From Stenopsyche tienmushanensis (lineage: Eukaryota > Arthropoda > Insecta > Trichoptera > Stenopsychidae), in the NCBI GenBank assembly GCA_008973525.1, contig WACJ01000187.1, positions 558,001-622,000 on the forward strand: a DNA stretch of 64,000 nucleotides, given 5' to 3'. The notes below the pieces were generated by a model. The model saw only the letters and a list, made by a program, of their open reading frames with translations. It was not told the origin of the DNA and searched no databases. Numbering within the stretch: position 1 is the first letter of the stretch; the number at the start of each line of letters is the position of its first letter. A program made the translations under genes and the position numbers. Below, piece by piece: positions 1 to 13,114 of this stretch.

Positions 1-734
1 TGGCGCTCCGTTAGATACCTAGTAAAAACATAATCCGCGACCAGCCTAAATGAGCCTTTTATTAAGAAGCATTTGACATTCTTGCAAATTGAATTGGTGC
101 AAAAACAGCCACTTGACCTTCCAAAGAGCTCATGCATTTCTGCAAAACTACAATACAGATCATTCGATCACAAAAACAAAACACAGTTACATATCCTTGT
201 ACGTTCACGATCAACAATGCCGTATACAGTTGTGCTTTTTCCCCGTTTAAAAATAAAAATAAGTTCTGACTAAGCAACCTTGCGTGCAGTTAAAAAGGTT
301 ACTAGTTACAATATCATCGATGACTGTGTAAATTAAAACGTGTATTTTATACGCTTGATTCTCCTTTTAAGCGTATTTGAAATGATACGGTCTAAGAAAA
401 TATGTCGGATGGAGACTAATTAGGAAAGAGTTGAAGCCAAAAATCTTTAGCTGTGATGATTGCAAAGCATTATTATCACCCTGCAAGCGAATTGCAAGAT
501 CAGTAAGAATCTTATGAGAATTTTGCAAGCGTTGCAATGCCATAAGCACTTAATAATTATTTGAAAACGCAGTACGTGGTTTATTGCTTCAGGTCACGTG
601 TAGCGCGAGCCGAAGAGCTCGCTCTCATCTTGAAGACCGACTCAACCATCATATTGCGTACGCATCCTTTCTCTCTCCGTTCCCGCAGCCCAAACCTCAT
701 TTCACCAAACCAATATGCGCCAACATACATCCAT

Positions 735-850
735 ACAATATATTTACTATGCCTATGTTATTCCTGCAAGAGTAAACAGTAAGTTTTATGGAAATCGGAC
801 GAAAGGTATGGAAGTGCATTACATACGGACAAACAAACATTGATTTTTTT
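735..850 (+). repeat. Copy of a dispersed repeat resembling a LINE/SINE 3' tail
   Basis: The segment reads through a conserved block (gcctatgttattcctgca, then ttttat..., a G-G-T-A-T-G-G core, and finally acggacaaacaaacattga) followed by a T/A-rich end. Related copies occur at 15484-15620 (opposite strand), 20825-20945 and 20945-21055. The terminal gacaaaca plus T/A tail resembles 3' ends of RTE-like non-LTR elements in insects; that family assignment is an inference. Confidence 0.5.
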
Positions 851-2658
851 AATATATTTTTATATATTCAAAGCTTACATTTCATTTTTCTTGACTTGGT
901 CCACAATCCTCAGGCTTGATTAAATCGAACGAAAAGCAAAAAAATCTTTTAAATACTTGTGCCAATATATGCTCTGGAATAACCCACAAGAATACTGGAT
1001 ACATTTATCAAGTGTTTTCACCAATTCACAAAGTATTAAACGTTTCCAAACTTGTTGTCGATAGTGTGTGTACCCATAGAGTCAAATGAATTGACACCCA
1101 TTGACAAATTTAAAGAATTAAAATCATGCTGTCATTCTACAAATTTGATTAGACAAGCTTGTCAAAAATTTGACTTTTTTCTTCAGCGCTGCCGACCATG
1201 ACTACTTTTTTGCAGGCTGCCCTCTCTTCTTTGCGCCATGGTGAACAAATAATTAGATAATGCATCTCAGGTAGATCGTTGAGTGTCGTTGACTTTTGAT
1301 TCATCAACGATGGATGTGTTCGAACAATTACATTCCAGGCAACCCCAAGCAATCATTTCTTCTTCTATATGCTGTCCATGTTTCCACTCCATAAAATGCC
1401 TCAGCAAATCTTCTAATATTGTTCTCGCTCTCATTATTACATTGAGCTGCTGCAAACCAACATTATTAACGTTCCATTTCTTAGAACATCGAGTCTTCTA
1501 TTGAAAGAATTCGAATTTCTTCCGTTAAAAACGAACTTGGTCAATTCAGCCGAGGACATTCAGTGGCGTACAGATTTTTTACAAGATGGAAATATCTCCA
1601 CTTAATTTGCATATTCGATTAGCATATTACGCTACGAGACTAATAATTTCCCAATAACCGACGTCATTTTTATGAATCATACGTTGACACATCGAACTTA
1701 TGAACGATCGTCGAGTTTATCTTCGGAATTCCTTCCGATAAGGTAATCATTTTTAAAATTGGGCGGCAATCTTACCAAATTTAAACCGGTCATGGAATAA
1801 AATTGCAAATCATTGCATACGTATTTAGCGAGTTTGAATATTAAATATTTAATGCCAAATCAGTAGTTTTTTTAATATTTGCATTTAGGATGGTTAACAA
1901 GGCTTGAAAATGTAAAAAACGAAAAGTAAATTTATTAATATATTATTTTTCAAACGTGTTAGTTATGTTAAGATTTGTTATCTTGTAGATTTAGGATCTA
2001 CATTTTAGGGTTTTGTTCCTGGATTGTGATAAAATTATCTTATCATTACCAACTTTGTCTATCGCAATTGTTGCGTCCTCGCTATGATGGAAGCCACCAC
2101 ATCCTTTGAGTCACGATTTTTCGATATCGACTCATTTTTTTTAACACATTATGTGCGGGAAATATATTTTTGTGAATAGCGCTGTCTTTTGGTTAACATC
2201 GGCTAAAATGCTATTAAACGATGTTTTTCACATAAGCTGGCTAAATATTTATACAAAATTAAGCACATTCTCAATACGATACCAAAAATTTACCATGTTT
2301 CATTTCATCGGATTTTTTTCAGAATAATTCTTCTTACTGTTATAGAACGCATTTCGTGAGTGTATATATTATATTTGCACGTCAAACCTTCATAATTTAA
2401 TACGAAACATCAAATTTTATTTATAAACTACAAAATATCCCGAGGTGTTGTCCGGGACACAATATTCGACCTTAATCCAAATAAAAATTTGTGGTTCATA
2501 AATTAAGAAGCAGAAGAATACAAAAAAAGATACAGATCATTAAAATGCTCCATTACATTGAGTAGCCATATTTAAACCCCTTCCAAGAAAGGTACCAGCG
2601 AAATAACTAATCTATGTAACCCAAGAATACATGAAGCCTGACCCGTTCAAAGCCAGGA

Positions 2659-3040
2659 AGATCAAAGAAACAGAATAAGCCTGAGAGGATCAACAAGTAG
2701 ACGTCCTGGAAGAGAAACAGATAAAGAATACCACTTTACAACGATAACAACATTATCTTCTATTGCCTTCTATCAGAGCCGTGACGCATTTATTCCCGAA
2801 AATGCTGCAAAAATCCCTAAGAGGACGGACAAGATCTGTGTCCATCCGGTCCGCTTTTCGGACTGCCGATATTACGAAACAGCGCCTCGCGATTATGGCC
2901 CTGCAATTCAGCCAGAAAGACTAAAGAAGCAGAATAAGCACGAGAGGAACAACAAACAGATGGCCTGGAAGATGGGACAGACAAAGAATTCCAATTTGCA
3001 ACAATATTCAAAATTATCTTTCGTTGCCTTCTATATCGCT
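2659..3040. repeat. Two direct copies of a ~120-bp unit
   Basis: The blocks at 2659-2775 and 2918-3040 share the order gaagatcaaagaa/aagactaaagaa, cagaataag, gagaggaacaacaa, cctggaaga, aaagaat and finally tgccttctat. They differ by scattered substitutions, so this is an old direct duplication with a spacing of about 260 bp. The minus-strand open frame across it looks like a by-product, and I see no known family. Confidence 0.5.
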
Positions 3041-4178
3041 TTGAAATCACCGATTTATGAGGGTCAACCCGAAATAGAAAAGCACCCAGTCTCGAATTCG
3101 CTGAGGTATGTTGCACCGTGGACGAGGAGACACCCTCAATTAGTGTAGGAGCAATTTCTGATAGTGTACTTAGACGTCACGTAGGACTTCACCTTAGTCC
3201 GGCAACGCCCATGCAAGACAAAGAGGAACTGGAAACTTGAACCTCCAGAACGCACATTTCAGTAAAATCCAGTAAAACAAGGTCGCCTAGAGTAGTTTTT
3301 CACTATCTTCTGAGAAAAACTGGTAGCCCGCCAATGTGGTAGCGTCATGCTACCTTCAATATCGAGCGAATGAGGAGGCGAATGTATGATACAGACGATT
3401 GATTTAACCCTTTTCTATGAATGGTTATTAAAGAGGCGCTCGTTGTACAGTGGACTGTTTGTGGCTGCACTATGATGATGTAAATATACGTTTTTACACG
3501 CGACGTAAAAAGATTGCTCGGGTCAAGGGGCAGACACGCGCGAAGTTGCCCCGCAGGTAATGTGTTAATAAACTGTTCATCGAGTATCAAAAAATGCAGA
3601 CACAGGCAATGTGCATTGTGCAATTAAATTCGACAAAACAATAATTAAAAAAAAAAAACAAATGAATAGCGAATAAAATTTTGAATTAAATAACGGCAAT
3701 ATTTGCACAATATAAAAACAAAAATTTCTTAACTTGCGTTGCTTTATAAAATCGCTTCTATGGATAATATAGCTATAAATAAGATTACAAAATTGATTTC
3801 AACCCCTTCACTGGAGGATGTACATTTTTTTACTGTAGTAGAAGCTGGATAGGTAATGACCGAAACCGGTTTCTTCTTTGTACACAACGTCGGATGCTAC
3901 TCTACTAAGAATCGTTCTATCCGTAAATAATAACAGATATCGATGGTTATGAATAATATTACTACTACTAAATGTATAATCAACGCTTTTGCTGAATGAA
4001 AATATTAGCGCGATTAACAGATGAGGTGAGAAAATATTGACGATGAAGAAAAATTATTTTTGAATAATCCAATAGGAATTTAATCGGTCTCGTCTGTTAT
4101 TCGAAACATGGAAAATTTTATTTTTCGAGAGTGGCAACACCGAAGAAAGCTGGCTTTGTTTATTTTGTAAATACTCAC

Positions 4179-4538
4179 GATCGCCGTGATTCTTCCCCGG
4201 ATCGTGATTCCGACCATGGGTCCGAATCGCACCTCCACTCCCTTCTCGACGATGAGCTCCGCGTTTTGTTCGACGATGAGGTCCTCCCTGAGGAGATAGG
4301 GACTCCTATTCTTCCTCCAGATGACCTGCCCTTCTGCGACTGTTCCTCCGGGCAGGTCGGACACTTCCGGGCCCGCCTCCGTAACGGCCACCGGAAAAAT
4401 TTCACTGTCCGCGTCCGCAACGTCTTCGATCTCTTGGGAGGCGCACGTCCCGATGCACAGGACCAAAGCGAACAGACAAGTCCGCCACTTATGTTTGGTG
4501 TCGCCGTATTGGCTGTTGTTCTTCTGCGAGAGGGCCAT
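4179..4538 (-). CDS. bark: Bark beetle (bark/anakonda) orthologue, first coding exon, partial
   Basis: This 120-codon exon runs from an ATG (4538) to a good donor (exon ...GCGATC, then gtgagtat, at 4179/4178). It starts with a polar stretch and a hydrophobic signal peptide (about residues 17-34, core CLFALVLCIGTCAS) and continues with a segment holding GQVIWRKNRSPYLLREDL, then IVEQNAEL and GVEVRFGP, ending GITIRG. This matches the start of the parallel beta-helix of bark beetle, a very large transmembrane protein with beta-helix, SRCR and lectin-like domains needed for tricellular septate junctions in insect epithelia. The remaining exons would lie to the left, outside the window, after an intron longer than 4 kb. 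The frame is phase 0 at the donor. The open frame on the opposite strand is a shadow. Confidence 0.85.
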
Positions 4539-7500
4539 GATCGAGAGTTATCGTATCACAGGTGAGAAGTCGATCTGACCGATCGCGAAATCATCGTATT
4601 CAATCGTAGAAGCATCGAGCTGCGATCCGCGCGGGGGAAAAGGCTTTCGCTCTCGAGAAAACTCGGGAAGAAACACACGCGACCGGTTTCGAAGGGAGGG
4701 ATGCGACAGCGCGAAAAGCGCGCTCACAACTCAAACGCGCAACTCGCAATGCAGTGGGCGCGCCGAACGGCGGTCACGTGACGCACCCCCACCAGTCACA
4801 CCTGCGCAGGTAAACTGTCACCTCCCGCATTCCGAGCGCCTTATTTTCTTTAAAACCGGTGTTGCCATTCACAAAAAACGTATATTTCTCAACTGTCATA
4901 TTATAATCACTCTCGGTAACGTTCAAATTAAATCCAAACAAATACAAGGTGAGCAATAAAAAAAAACAGATTGTTAATTATATTGTTTATTTATAATGTG
5001 CAAAGAAAGCATTTGTTTCCATATGGCCTACCATAAATTAAATAAAAGACACGATGAGATAAATTACCTATTTTCCGGTACTCAATACTAATTTAAAAAA
5101 ATTAAGCTCGATCGTAAAGCAATTCAGCGACCGCATGGTCTTAGGGATACTGCTCGTCTCTTTTTTCAACTTTGCAGAATAACATACGAAAGCAATAAAT
5201 CAGGTTCATTAGTCTATTTCTGTCAATTGATATAAACGCACGCATTAACACTTTCTTAATTTTTATATCTATATAATAATAACACCTCCCCTACACTGCG
5301 AGTAGGGGATATTCAAATATTATAATTAATCAGAGCTCCCAGACTCTTTTATTTAGCACTACATCAATGAATACAGTATTTCTGTTCAGAAATTTTAATG
5401 ACGTTAATGTTTTGAAAATCGAACAGAAATAATATCCAAGAAGAATAGATAAATATATTTGATTAATCTTTGTGCTTCGCGATCATCGCCGGTATCAGTT
5501 CATCGACGTCGGGAACATTATTGAAGCGTCCCGGCGCTTCTAATTATCTCCGATGCAGCAGCTGAATAAGGTGACAGTTGTGGACGGTTGTTGCGGCGAA
5601 GGCAACGAAATGGGGACTTGAGAAATCAGCCAGAGCCCTCGAAATGTTACATAATAAATTCACGTTATTTGCAATATTTCGTATATATTTTTATGAATGT
5701 CGCAAAGGGGTTTTAATTAATTAACTCAACATTTATTAATAATTAAAATTTTTATTTGTAATTAGAATGAGGATATTAATCTAAGATTTAAATTGTTAAA
5801 CCATTTTTTTATGTAACTGTAAATATTGATGCACCATTTTATTTTTCTAAATAAAGGTTTATTTATAAAAATAATATACATGTTATGATATTGTAATATT
5901 TTGTTTATAATACATATAACTTTCAGTAGAAAAATTATCAATGCATCGCCATTGTTCCAGAAATTGAAAATAAAATCAATATGAATTTTTTGTTTGTATT
6001 GTAGCGTGGAGCAAAGTAACAGGCATAAAATTAAAGATGGCCATGTAAACAATTGTTAAGGCTGCGTTCGCGGAAAAGGAGTGGGGCACGAGTCAGATAG
6101 AAGAGTTCGAATTTGAACGGAGTTTGGCCGCTTTTTTTCGATCTATGAACTGATCTCCGCCTCATATGAAGGCTTTGCACCTCGTAATTGACATGGTAAA
6201 TAAACGGTATACCAGAGATTTCAATATTTTTATTGTCTTCCTTACAAATCTTACCAAATATAAAAAAACCGCGCCACTTTCAAGTGACTTATGCAGACGC
6301 AGCGACAAAAACAAGCAGGACTTGAGAAGTCGGCCATTGGCGGTTTTTAAAATCACAGCCGTATTTAGAGCGTACCAAGCATTGATTCGCACATGCGCAT
6401 GGACGAAAATTAGTCTTGAAAAAATGCTTTATCTATTAAATATAACGAAATAATTATATTCTACAACAGTCATCTTATTACGAAGTTCATGTCTATATTT
6501 ATTTGTGCGACGTCAATTTCTATTCAAACGTCGCAATTTTCAAAGCGATTCTTGTGCATTTTCATCAGTGTGCGTTTACATTTTATGCTACTAAACTGTC
6601 AATAATATTTAGACAATTTTTTCATTGATTACTCGTTTTTATCATTACGACACTATCTTAAAATATATCTGTAAAGTTCTGGTATTTTAGAAAAAGCTAA
6701 TTTTTTATTTAAATTTGACCAACCTAAATATGTTGGTTCTAGTTCAAATATAACGTTGAACTCCATGGTTGAAATAAAAACAAACTGTTAATAAAATCAT
6801 TTTATTCATTTGTTCTTCTCAATACATCTTCATTTTCACAAATAAAAACATAACCTAGAAACATATTGCTTCGTTTAAAAATGTGACACATTAAACTCTG
6901 TGCTGAAACTTTGTACATATTGTATTCACTTCGTTTGAAATGCTTATTTTAAAACTAGAATGTTTCCCGCTGACTCGAAGACATTTTGTTCATTCACACA
7001 ATCTTCATTCACGTAAAAGCGCTGGATGATTATAACCAAAATTCTGTTCCATACAATTTCCATTCGTCATTAAAATAAATTACTCCATATGTTAGTCACA
7101 CAATCCTTAAAAAAATAATTATTATCAAAGTTTCAGCTTCATTATAAAGGTCAGCAACAATTGCCATTTTTTATTTATGATTCTATTGGATATGTGAAAA
7201 ATCATTATCACATCGTATTAACCCACCATTAAAATCATTCACTAGTCGATCACCATCCTTGAAAATAAAAATAATCAATTTAAATTCAAATCCAATAACT
7301 GAAGCACTTGCAGTATTTCACTTTATTTCTAAAAACTTGTTAAACTTAAAAAAAAAATTCAAATGCATATTTTAGTATACAAAGAAAATCTCAATGCAGA
7401 CACGGCGACAGTTCAAATGCTTTCTTCTGGTCGTCTACTGGAGATCATGCAGATTCTGATGCAGAATCATATTGCGAAAACTTCAACCCTTTATTTAATT

Positions 7501-8997
7501 TTCCAACGTGTTGAATCGCGGCACAAAATCACTTTTATTTTACGGCATGTACACGAATTAGGGCACTCGGATAGCAGAGACTCGGACGCTAATTCAAATG
7601 CTGTACGTTTCGGTCACATTAAATAGAATTTTCTTTGTGAAACGTTCCCTTATAACAACGGAGAAATCGCTGTATGAAACAGTAATACGGTCAACGTGAC
7701 GATTATATAACACAACAGAACGTGTGCGTGCTACCCTCGTATTTGCATTCTATTGACATAATCATCAAACGACATCGAAGTATTCGTTTAAAGATCGTTT
7801 CTTGAAGACTTCGTCGTTAAAATTTGAAGCGAGACACTCCAAAAAGAACTTATCGTTTATAAAACACTCACTCATGATTTAATATTGAAAAATTAAATTT
7901 ATAGTGCTCAGATTTGCGTTAGATTCACTGCACTAACAAATATACACGTTTTAATTAATTTGAAAATGTCCACGCTTTGGTATTATATTCACAGTGTGTA
8001 AATAAGTCGAATTGGACCGCTGACTTTTATAATAGATACTAAGCTTGGAACTTCAAATTTCAGTAACCGAAGTCGTTTCTCAAAATGTGTGTTGCTTATT
8101 AAACAAACTTTCAATCCGATTTAATGCTCGTTTTCATTTAGATTTTAAAACTGATTTTATGTTGTTAAAATAAATAAAATGTGTAGTGTTAACATATTCC
8201 ATGACATCTTAGATTTATTTGAAATGACACTCTTAAAAAAAAGGCGCATTCTTTTAAAGTATACATTTTGCGAGGGTTTGAAATAAATACTTGACGATTG
8301 TAGTAATTTTTTTGGAGATTGTATTATTTCATCGAAAAATCATATATCTAATTTGAATTAAAAAAAAAAAACGATGACGAGGAATACGCTGAATCATCTT
8401 TTATTTCAGTACTGTTTTGGATCATCGTCGGATATCTAGCAGAGTAGTCGTGGCTCATTAGTCAATTAATTTATTTGCGTAGCGTGGATGATGAAGATTG
8501 ACTGTAATCATTTTAATAAAACAATGTAGAGACAATGGTCAAATGTGATTCGTAGTGCAACACAATAGTTGAGGAACCATAACAAATTCAGTATTTCAAC
8601 TTATCGATCAATAAAATTTTATATCGTGGGAGCTGTACCTTTTTCAGACTGAGCGAAGAACGAAGTTGTATAGCTAGAAGTCAGTTTAATATCGGTCGAA
8701 TGTCTCATGCTGTGAATAACCACCTCCTGATCCTTTTGCATCATCGAATTCTCGTCTACTAAAATTCATTAAGATGTCGCAGAGCCCATTTTTTTAACAG
8801 GTAATTTACATATTGAACAAATTCCATTTAACAGTTAATACAGGACGAACATAAAATTGAATCGTCGATTAGCTCATGCACAAGCTCAGCTTTGGGATTG
8901 TTTTCCAATACAATATTCATTTAATAAATATCACAGATAAGTATTCTAAGTAGGATATGACAAGCCTTAATATTTTTAAAATTTGATTGGTGAGGAG
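4539..8997. other. Intergenic: bark promoter side and Rsf1 3' flank
   Basis: The first ~260 bases (4539-4800) are GC-rich and CpG-rich and probably hold the bark 5' UTR and promoter on the minus strand. The remainder is AT-rich. Short open frames at 6162-6453 and 7363-7626 have no recognisable domains. The right part (about 7300-8997) may contain the 3' UTR of the Rsf1-like gene, but no boundary can be set from sequence. Confidence 0.45.
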
Positions 8998-9621
8998 TTA
9001 ATACCTTCCTCTGCTTGTAGGTGACCGAGAACGAAAACGGGATCCTCCGTTGTACCCGCCGTTATTGTAGTTGTCTCTGCTTCCGGAGTAGTCCCTGCCG
9101 CCGCCGTAGCCCCCGCCCCGACCCCTCCCTCGTCCACCCCCGAATGAATCACGATTGAATCCCCCGCCGCCGCCACCACCACCTCGACTCCACCCACCCC
9201 TGCTACCGCCTCGGAAACCACCCTCGCTGCGACTGTTTTGATAACCGCCGCCCGAAAAACCCCTCGAACCTCTATAACCCCCGCCGCCGCCACCACCGCC
9301 GTTTCCCCCGCGACCGCGGAACGTCCGCTCTTTGCGCACTCGCCTCCGCGATAATTCGACTTTAATTTTGGAACCGAGCATCTCTGTCCCGTTGTAGCGA
9401 TAGCACGCGTCTTCGGCGTCGACTTGGTTCTCAAATTCGATGAATGCGAAACCCGGGGGATTGAACGCGACCCAGACAGATTTCATTTTTCCGCAATCTT
9501 TGAACTCTTTCTCCAAGTCCTCTTTCTTTACACTGTCGGCTAAGCCCCCGACGTACACGACGCCGCCCGAAAACCCCCCGTTTCTTGTGCTACTGCTCCC
9601 GCTTCCCCCGTAATCGCTCAT
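8998..9621 (-). CDS. Rsf1: Rsf1-like SR-related splicing factor (RRM + Gly/Arg-rich tail)
   Basis: This encodes 207 residues in one exon. The start chosen is the ATG at 9621 (MSDYGGSGSSS), not the upstream in-frame ATG at 9663, because the protein then begins with the usual short acidic/glycine leader before the RRM. A single RRM spans about residues 18-92, with RNP2 VYVGGL and RNP1 GFAFIEFE, and the characteristic GKMKSVWVAFNPPGFAF stretch. The C-terminal half is Gly/Arg/Ser-rich with several RGG boxes and long Gly runs, ending FRSRSPTSRGRY. The RRM wording and the RSRSP tail resemble Drosophila Rsf1 (repressor splicing factor 1), which antagonises SR proteins in alternative splicing; SRSF3/SRSF7-type proteins are the alternative. 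The Gly-rich part gives a GC-rich island in an otherwise AT-rich region. Confidence 0.85.
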   Translation of the reverse strand: MSDYGGSGSSSTRNGGFSGGVVYVGGLADSVKKEDLEKEFKDCGKMKSVWVAFNPPGFAFIEFENQVDAEDACYRYNGTEMLGSKIKVELSRRRVRKERTFRGRGGNGGGGGGGGYRGSRGFSGGGYQNSRSEGGFRGGSRGGWSRGGGGGGGGFNRDSFGGGRGRGRGGGYGGGRDYSGSRDNYNNGGYNGGSRFRSRSPTSRGRY

Positions 9622-11339
9622 CGTGCAGTAGATCAGTAACTGTGGAGCAGACAGATATGACAAAATTTCGAAGATTTACAAATATAATTATCGCTACACA
9701 GACGCACACGATAAATACGATGCGTCCGAGCAGACACGCTACCAAAATATAAATTGTCACATCTATTTATAAATCGTGAAGGTATAATTTGTCTTTTACG
9801 AAGCACTCGAAAATCATTTGGAATTTGATGAAAAAACAATTTTTTATACAAATTTGTCGACGTATCAAATAGTTACGGAATATTTCGACAAACGGGAAAA
9901 TTTATAAACGGATTAGACTAGTATAAAAATTCGCATAGAAATGAAAAAAAAAACCATTTTCTTAAACATACTTTATTTAAAATTAATGTTATAAATATAA
10001 ATTTAAAACAACGTATCTTATAGTAAATAACACTATAGACTAAAATTCTTTCCGTGGCCTTCATAATCGGTACGAAAGAACGGAATTATATAATTTTTCG
10101 ACGCAATCAGCAGTTATGTTCATATTTTCTTTTTTTTTTTTGGACTGTTGTCGTTGTCGGATTGTTTTTAGACATTTGTAAAATATGCAGCGATGAATAT
10201 ATATACAAAACGGGCCAAAAGTCTCTTTCTATGATTTTTATTATTTAAAAACACAAAAAATAAATTAGATCTCATCGTTAGCTGTTTTTATTTCATACAG
10301 TCATAAATGAAATCATATTAATTTAATTGTTGTAGCAATTAAATCGTTGATCCTTGGTCAGGAAGAATTTTTGGAATTTATCATTGTTCCAATTTCTTCA
10401 ATCCGCAAAAAAAGATTAAAAAAATAATAAAACGATTTCAATAGAAATTGACTTCCGGCACATTGTGTATTTTTTCATTATCATTCCAATCGTATTATCT
10501 TCATTTTTAATTGAAAAATATTTTATTGTATGCACGTTATTGACGATACATTTTTATCTTCATACGTTAGAAGAATCTCAATTATTTGGCATCGCAGAGG
10601 ATACTTTCTTCATGTAGATCACACAAATTATTCAACCGCAGCGTCAGTGTAAGAGATTGTATACGCTGATTATTATTTATCGTGGACGCAGACTTTGAAT
10701 TGATATGTAAATTTTAAGCGTGTATCATTTATATCATAAACACACATAACCTTCGAATATGTTCAACAACAATTTTGTGCCAAATGTTTAATACTTTAAT
10801 AGTAAACTCAAAGGATCGATCAGGAGCGGAAGCATTGTTTAAAATAAATCTACTAACAAAAAGAGGTTAGATTGCTATAAATAATAATGCTGCATGTTAA
10901 ATCGGTGCTCGATAATTGTGACCTTTTACCCGGCGTCCATATTTCGCCCTGTGATGAAAATAATTATAGATTGCAACGGAATGCAATTTTATTATGTTGT
11001 AAACAGTCTTTTTATTTGATAGTTCGATACTGGATCGATGAATAAAAACATAACGCGCATAATCTGCGCTCGAATACTATTTTTCGAGATGATGAAGTAC
11101 ATCGAAATGTATTTATAGCGCCTCGCTGAAACGTTTCGAGGTCAAATTTTGGATCAGCCGAATGACGCTCACAGCGTACAAAAATGAAAATTGCAAGCCT
11201 GTCGATAGATATGATAACATTAGAAAACAAATAATCTCGAAAGCTTGGGATATGGTTGATCGACTTTTTTATTGAAATAAAAATACATAGGATATTATAG
11301 AATAGTCTGTAGTATGGGACGGCTACAGAAATAAAATCC

Positions 11340-11690
11340 GATCGAAAGAGTCAAAAAGCAAACGACGCGAACTGTGTATCAAAAAGTGCGGGACGCCGAC
11401 AAACAAAATGGTGGCAAGAGTAGACCGCCGAGCCGGTTAGCGAATTGGTAAATTGGCGAAACGAGCAGACGAGCCGACGAGCCGCCGAACCGGTAACCTG
11501 CAGTTCCGAGACCGAATGCGACTCCGAGTCCGAGCTGAACGAAGAACTGCTGTGCGCGTCTCTATAGCCGCGTCTCGAAATAAACTCGACACCCAGGAAG
11601 TCTGCAACAACTCCGCGAACAGAATGAGCCGCTCGATACTCAAGCCCACTGCTACCAACCGTCACATATTAATACACACAATTGGGGTTA
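11340..11690. promoter_or_regulatory. CpG-rich island, possible promoter or non-coding first exon
   Basis: This is about 350 bases of GC-rich, CpG-rich DNA with short repeats of cgagcc/cgaacc type, in sharp contrast to the flanks. Open frames exist on both strands but are low-complexity and share no domain with a family I know. Its position about 1.7 kb upstream of the minus-strand Rsf1-like gene makes a promoter or 5' UTR role possible. Confidence 0.3.
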
Positions 11691-12679
11691 CAATGTTCCA
11701 ATAAATAATATCATATTTATTTAATTCTTATTATTAAATAAGCATAAAGATTTATCCATTTTAGGATTTACAAAAAAATTAGAAATACAATGTCAAAATA
11801 TCAAACGAGACGATCATCTAATTAAATTGAAATAAATTAATCGTTTCATGAATAGCATGTTTATGGTTAATATTATTTTATTGTCATTAAAATAACCTAT
11901 ATTTAATAATAATATCACTGTAAGGTCGAGGTGTTTCATTTATTTTATATTCAATTGAATGCGGAGGAAGATATTCAAATTTGTATTTATTATTCAGATC
12001 AAATATCAGAGAGAAAACAAAAATGTATAAGAATTCATTATATAAAACATGCTCTTTCTGTATAACATAATGAAAATCTTCAATTATGACCATGTTGTTT
12101 TTAAATTTACTCTGAATAGTTTTCATTTATCTGCTTTTCAAATTTTAAAGGTAACAATAAAACAAAATTATTCAAAAGTTTGAATTTTCAATTAAATATT
12201 CTGAATGTTTTAAAATAGTTGAACCTCAATTGTTCGGATTAATTGGGGATGAAAGTAGCCCAGATAACAAAAATCTGGATAGTCAAAAATAATCGTAATT
12301 GACAGGGAAAGTGTGAAAGTGTCTTTAAGCAAGCTCTTCTTTTAGAAGCTGCCACATCGCGAATGCTCTTAAGATATGTAAGTTGTCCTGAATTAAATTC
12401 TTCACGGTTCACAAGCTATTTCATGGCGACATCCAAAGTCCACCCCCCCCACCCGGAAATCCATATTTTTGTTTGAAAAATTAAATATGTACTCTTTTGA
12501 GAAGGTGCCCCAAAAGTACCCGACTTAACATATAAATGGCGGTTGTTGTTAAAAAAATATATATTATGATAGAAGTGTCTGTGTTGGTTTTCTTAGTGAA
12601 TTTGTAAACATTGAATAAAATTTGAAATTAAATCAAATCAAATCTGAGCTAGATTCTACTCTCAACAGTAAGATATTGG

Positions 12680-12815
12680 GTGGTAGAGTTTAAACTAGGC
12701 CATACGAGCTGCCAAGACGAACAGCTCAGTGGTCGACCAAATGAGGTTACCATCTCAGAAATGGTAAAGAAAATCCACAAAATGGTATTGGATGATCGTC
12801 GAATAAAAATATACT
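12680..12815 (+). pseudogene. Mariner-like transposase N-terminal fragment
   Basis: About 45 codons read FKLGHTSCQDEQLSGRPNE, then MVKKIHKMVLDDRRIKI. This is the second helix-turn-helix region of mariner transposases (typical pattern FK.G.TS..D...SGRP, then KIH..VL.DRR). Homology stops at about 12815 and upstream codons contain stops, so only a fragment remains. Confidence 0.8.
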
Positions 12816-13114
12816 CTTCATCTTCTGTATTTACTCATTTTTTTATAACTTTCCTAAGAGTTTCCATCTTCTGATATTAAACAATTAGTAAACCTTGTAA
12901 CATGCAATCCATCATGTACGTTATCATTTTTTTGTTTTATTAACATCTGGATAATCTAAGTTGTACTGTATTTCAATTTAACCAAAATGGGAAGCATCAT
13001 CAGATGGATGCATTTTTAATACCAGTTCTAAAATATAAATAAGAACAAATTAAAACAAATATAATGTGAATAAGAAAGACGAGACATGGAAAAAATGTAA
13101 TTTTATTGTAATCT

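Larger units (their letters stand above)
1..4178. other. Probable bark intron or flank, no exon recognised
   Basis: This stretch is downstream of the bark first exon on the minus strand, so at least its right part should be the first intron of that gene. I found no further beta-helix exon in it. It contains a LINE-tail-like repeat (about 735-850), a directly repeated segment (2659-2775 and 2918-3040) and a short minus-strand open stretch (1150-1455) that I do not recognise. The rest is AT-rich sequence without visible coding potential. Confidence 0.5.
9622..13114. other. Intergenic between Rsf1-like gene and Arp5
   Basis: A CpG-rich island at about 11340-11690 has overlapping open frames on both strands and no domain; it may be a promoter or non-coding first exon, perhaps of the Rsf1-like gene. 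A mariner transposase remnant lies at about 12680-12815. The remainder is AT-rich with poly-T runs and no coding signal I can defend. Confidence 0.45.

Noticed and set aside
2817..3116. 99-codon minus-strand open frame
   Set aside because: No recognisable domain, and it spans one of the two directly repeated units; it is probably fortuitous.
3855..3880. Palindromic gaaaccggtttc motif
   Set aside because: A short 12-base palindrome common in insect repeats; no flanking structure supports a function.
4131..4565. Plus-strand open frame of 144 codons
   Set aside because: It is antisense to the bark first exon, which has a signal peptide, family motifs and a consensus donor; the plus-strand product is low-complexity.
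5270..5310. Small inverted repeat tcccctac/gtagggga
   Set aside because: Only eight paired bases; too weak to call a structure.
8976..9434. Minus-strand Ala/Val/Thr-rich open frame
   Set aside because: It is an out-of-frame reading of the Gly/Arg-rich part of the Rsf1-like gene, caused by GC-rich repeats.
11351..11704. Overlapping open frames on both strands in the CpG-rich island
   Set aside because: All are low-complexity Ser/Arg-rich readings without a domain, splice context or family; more likely promoter or untranslated sequence.
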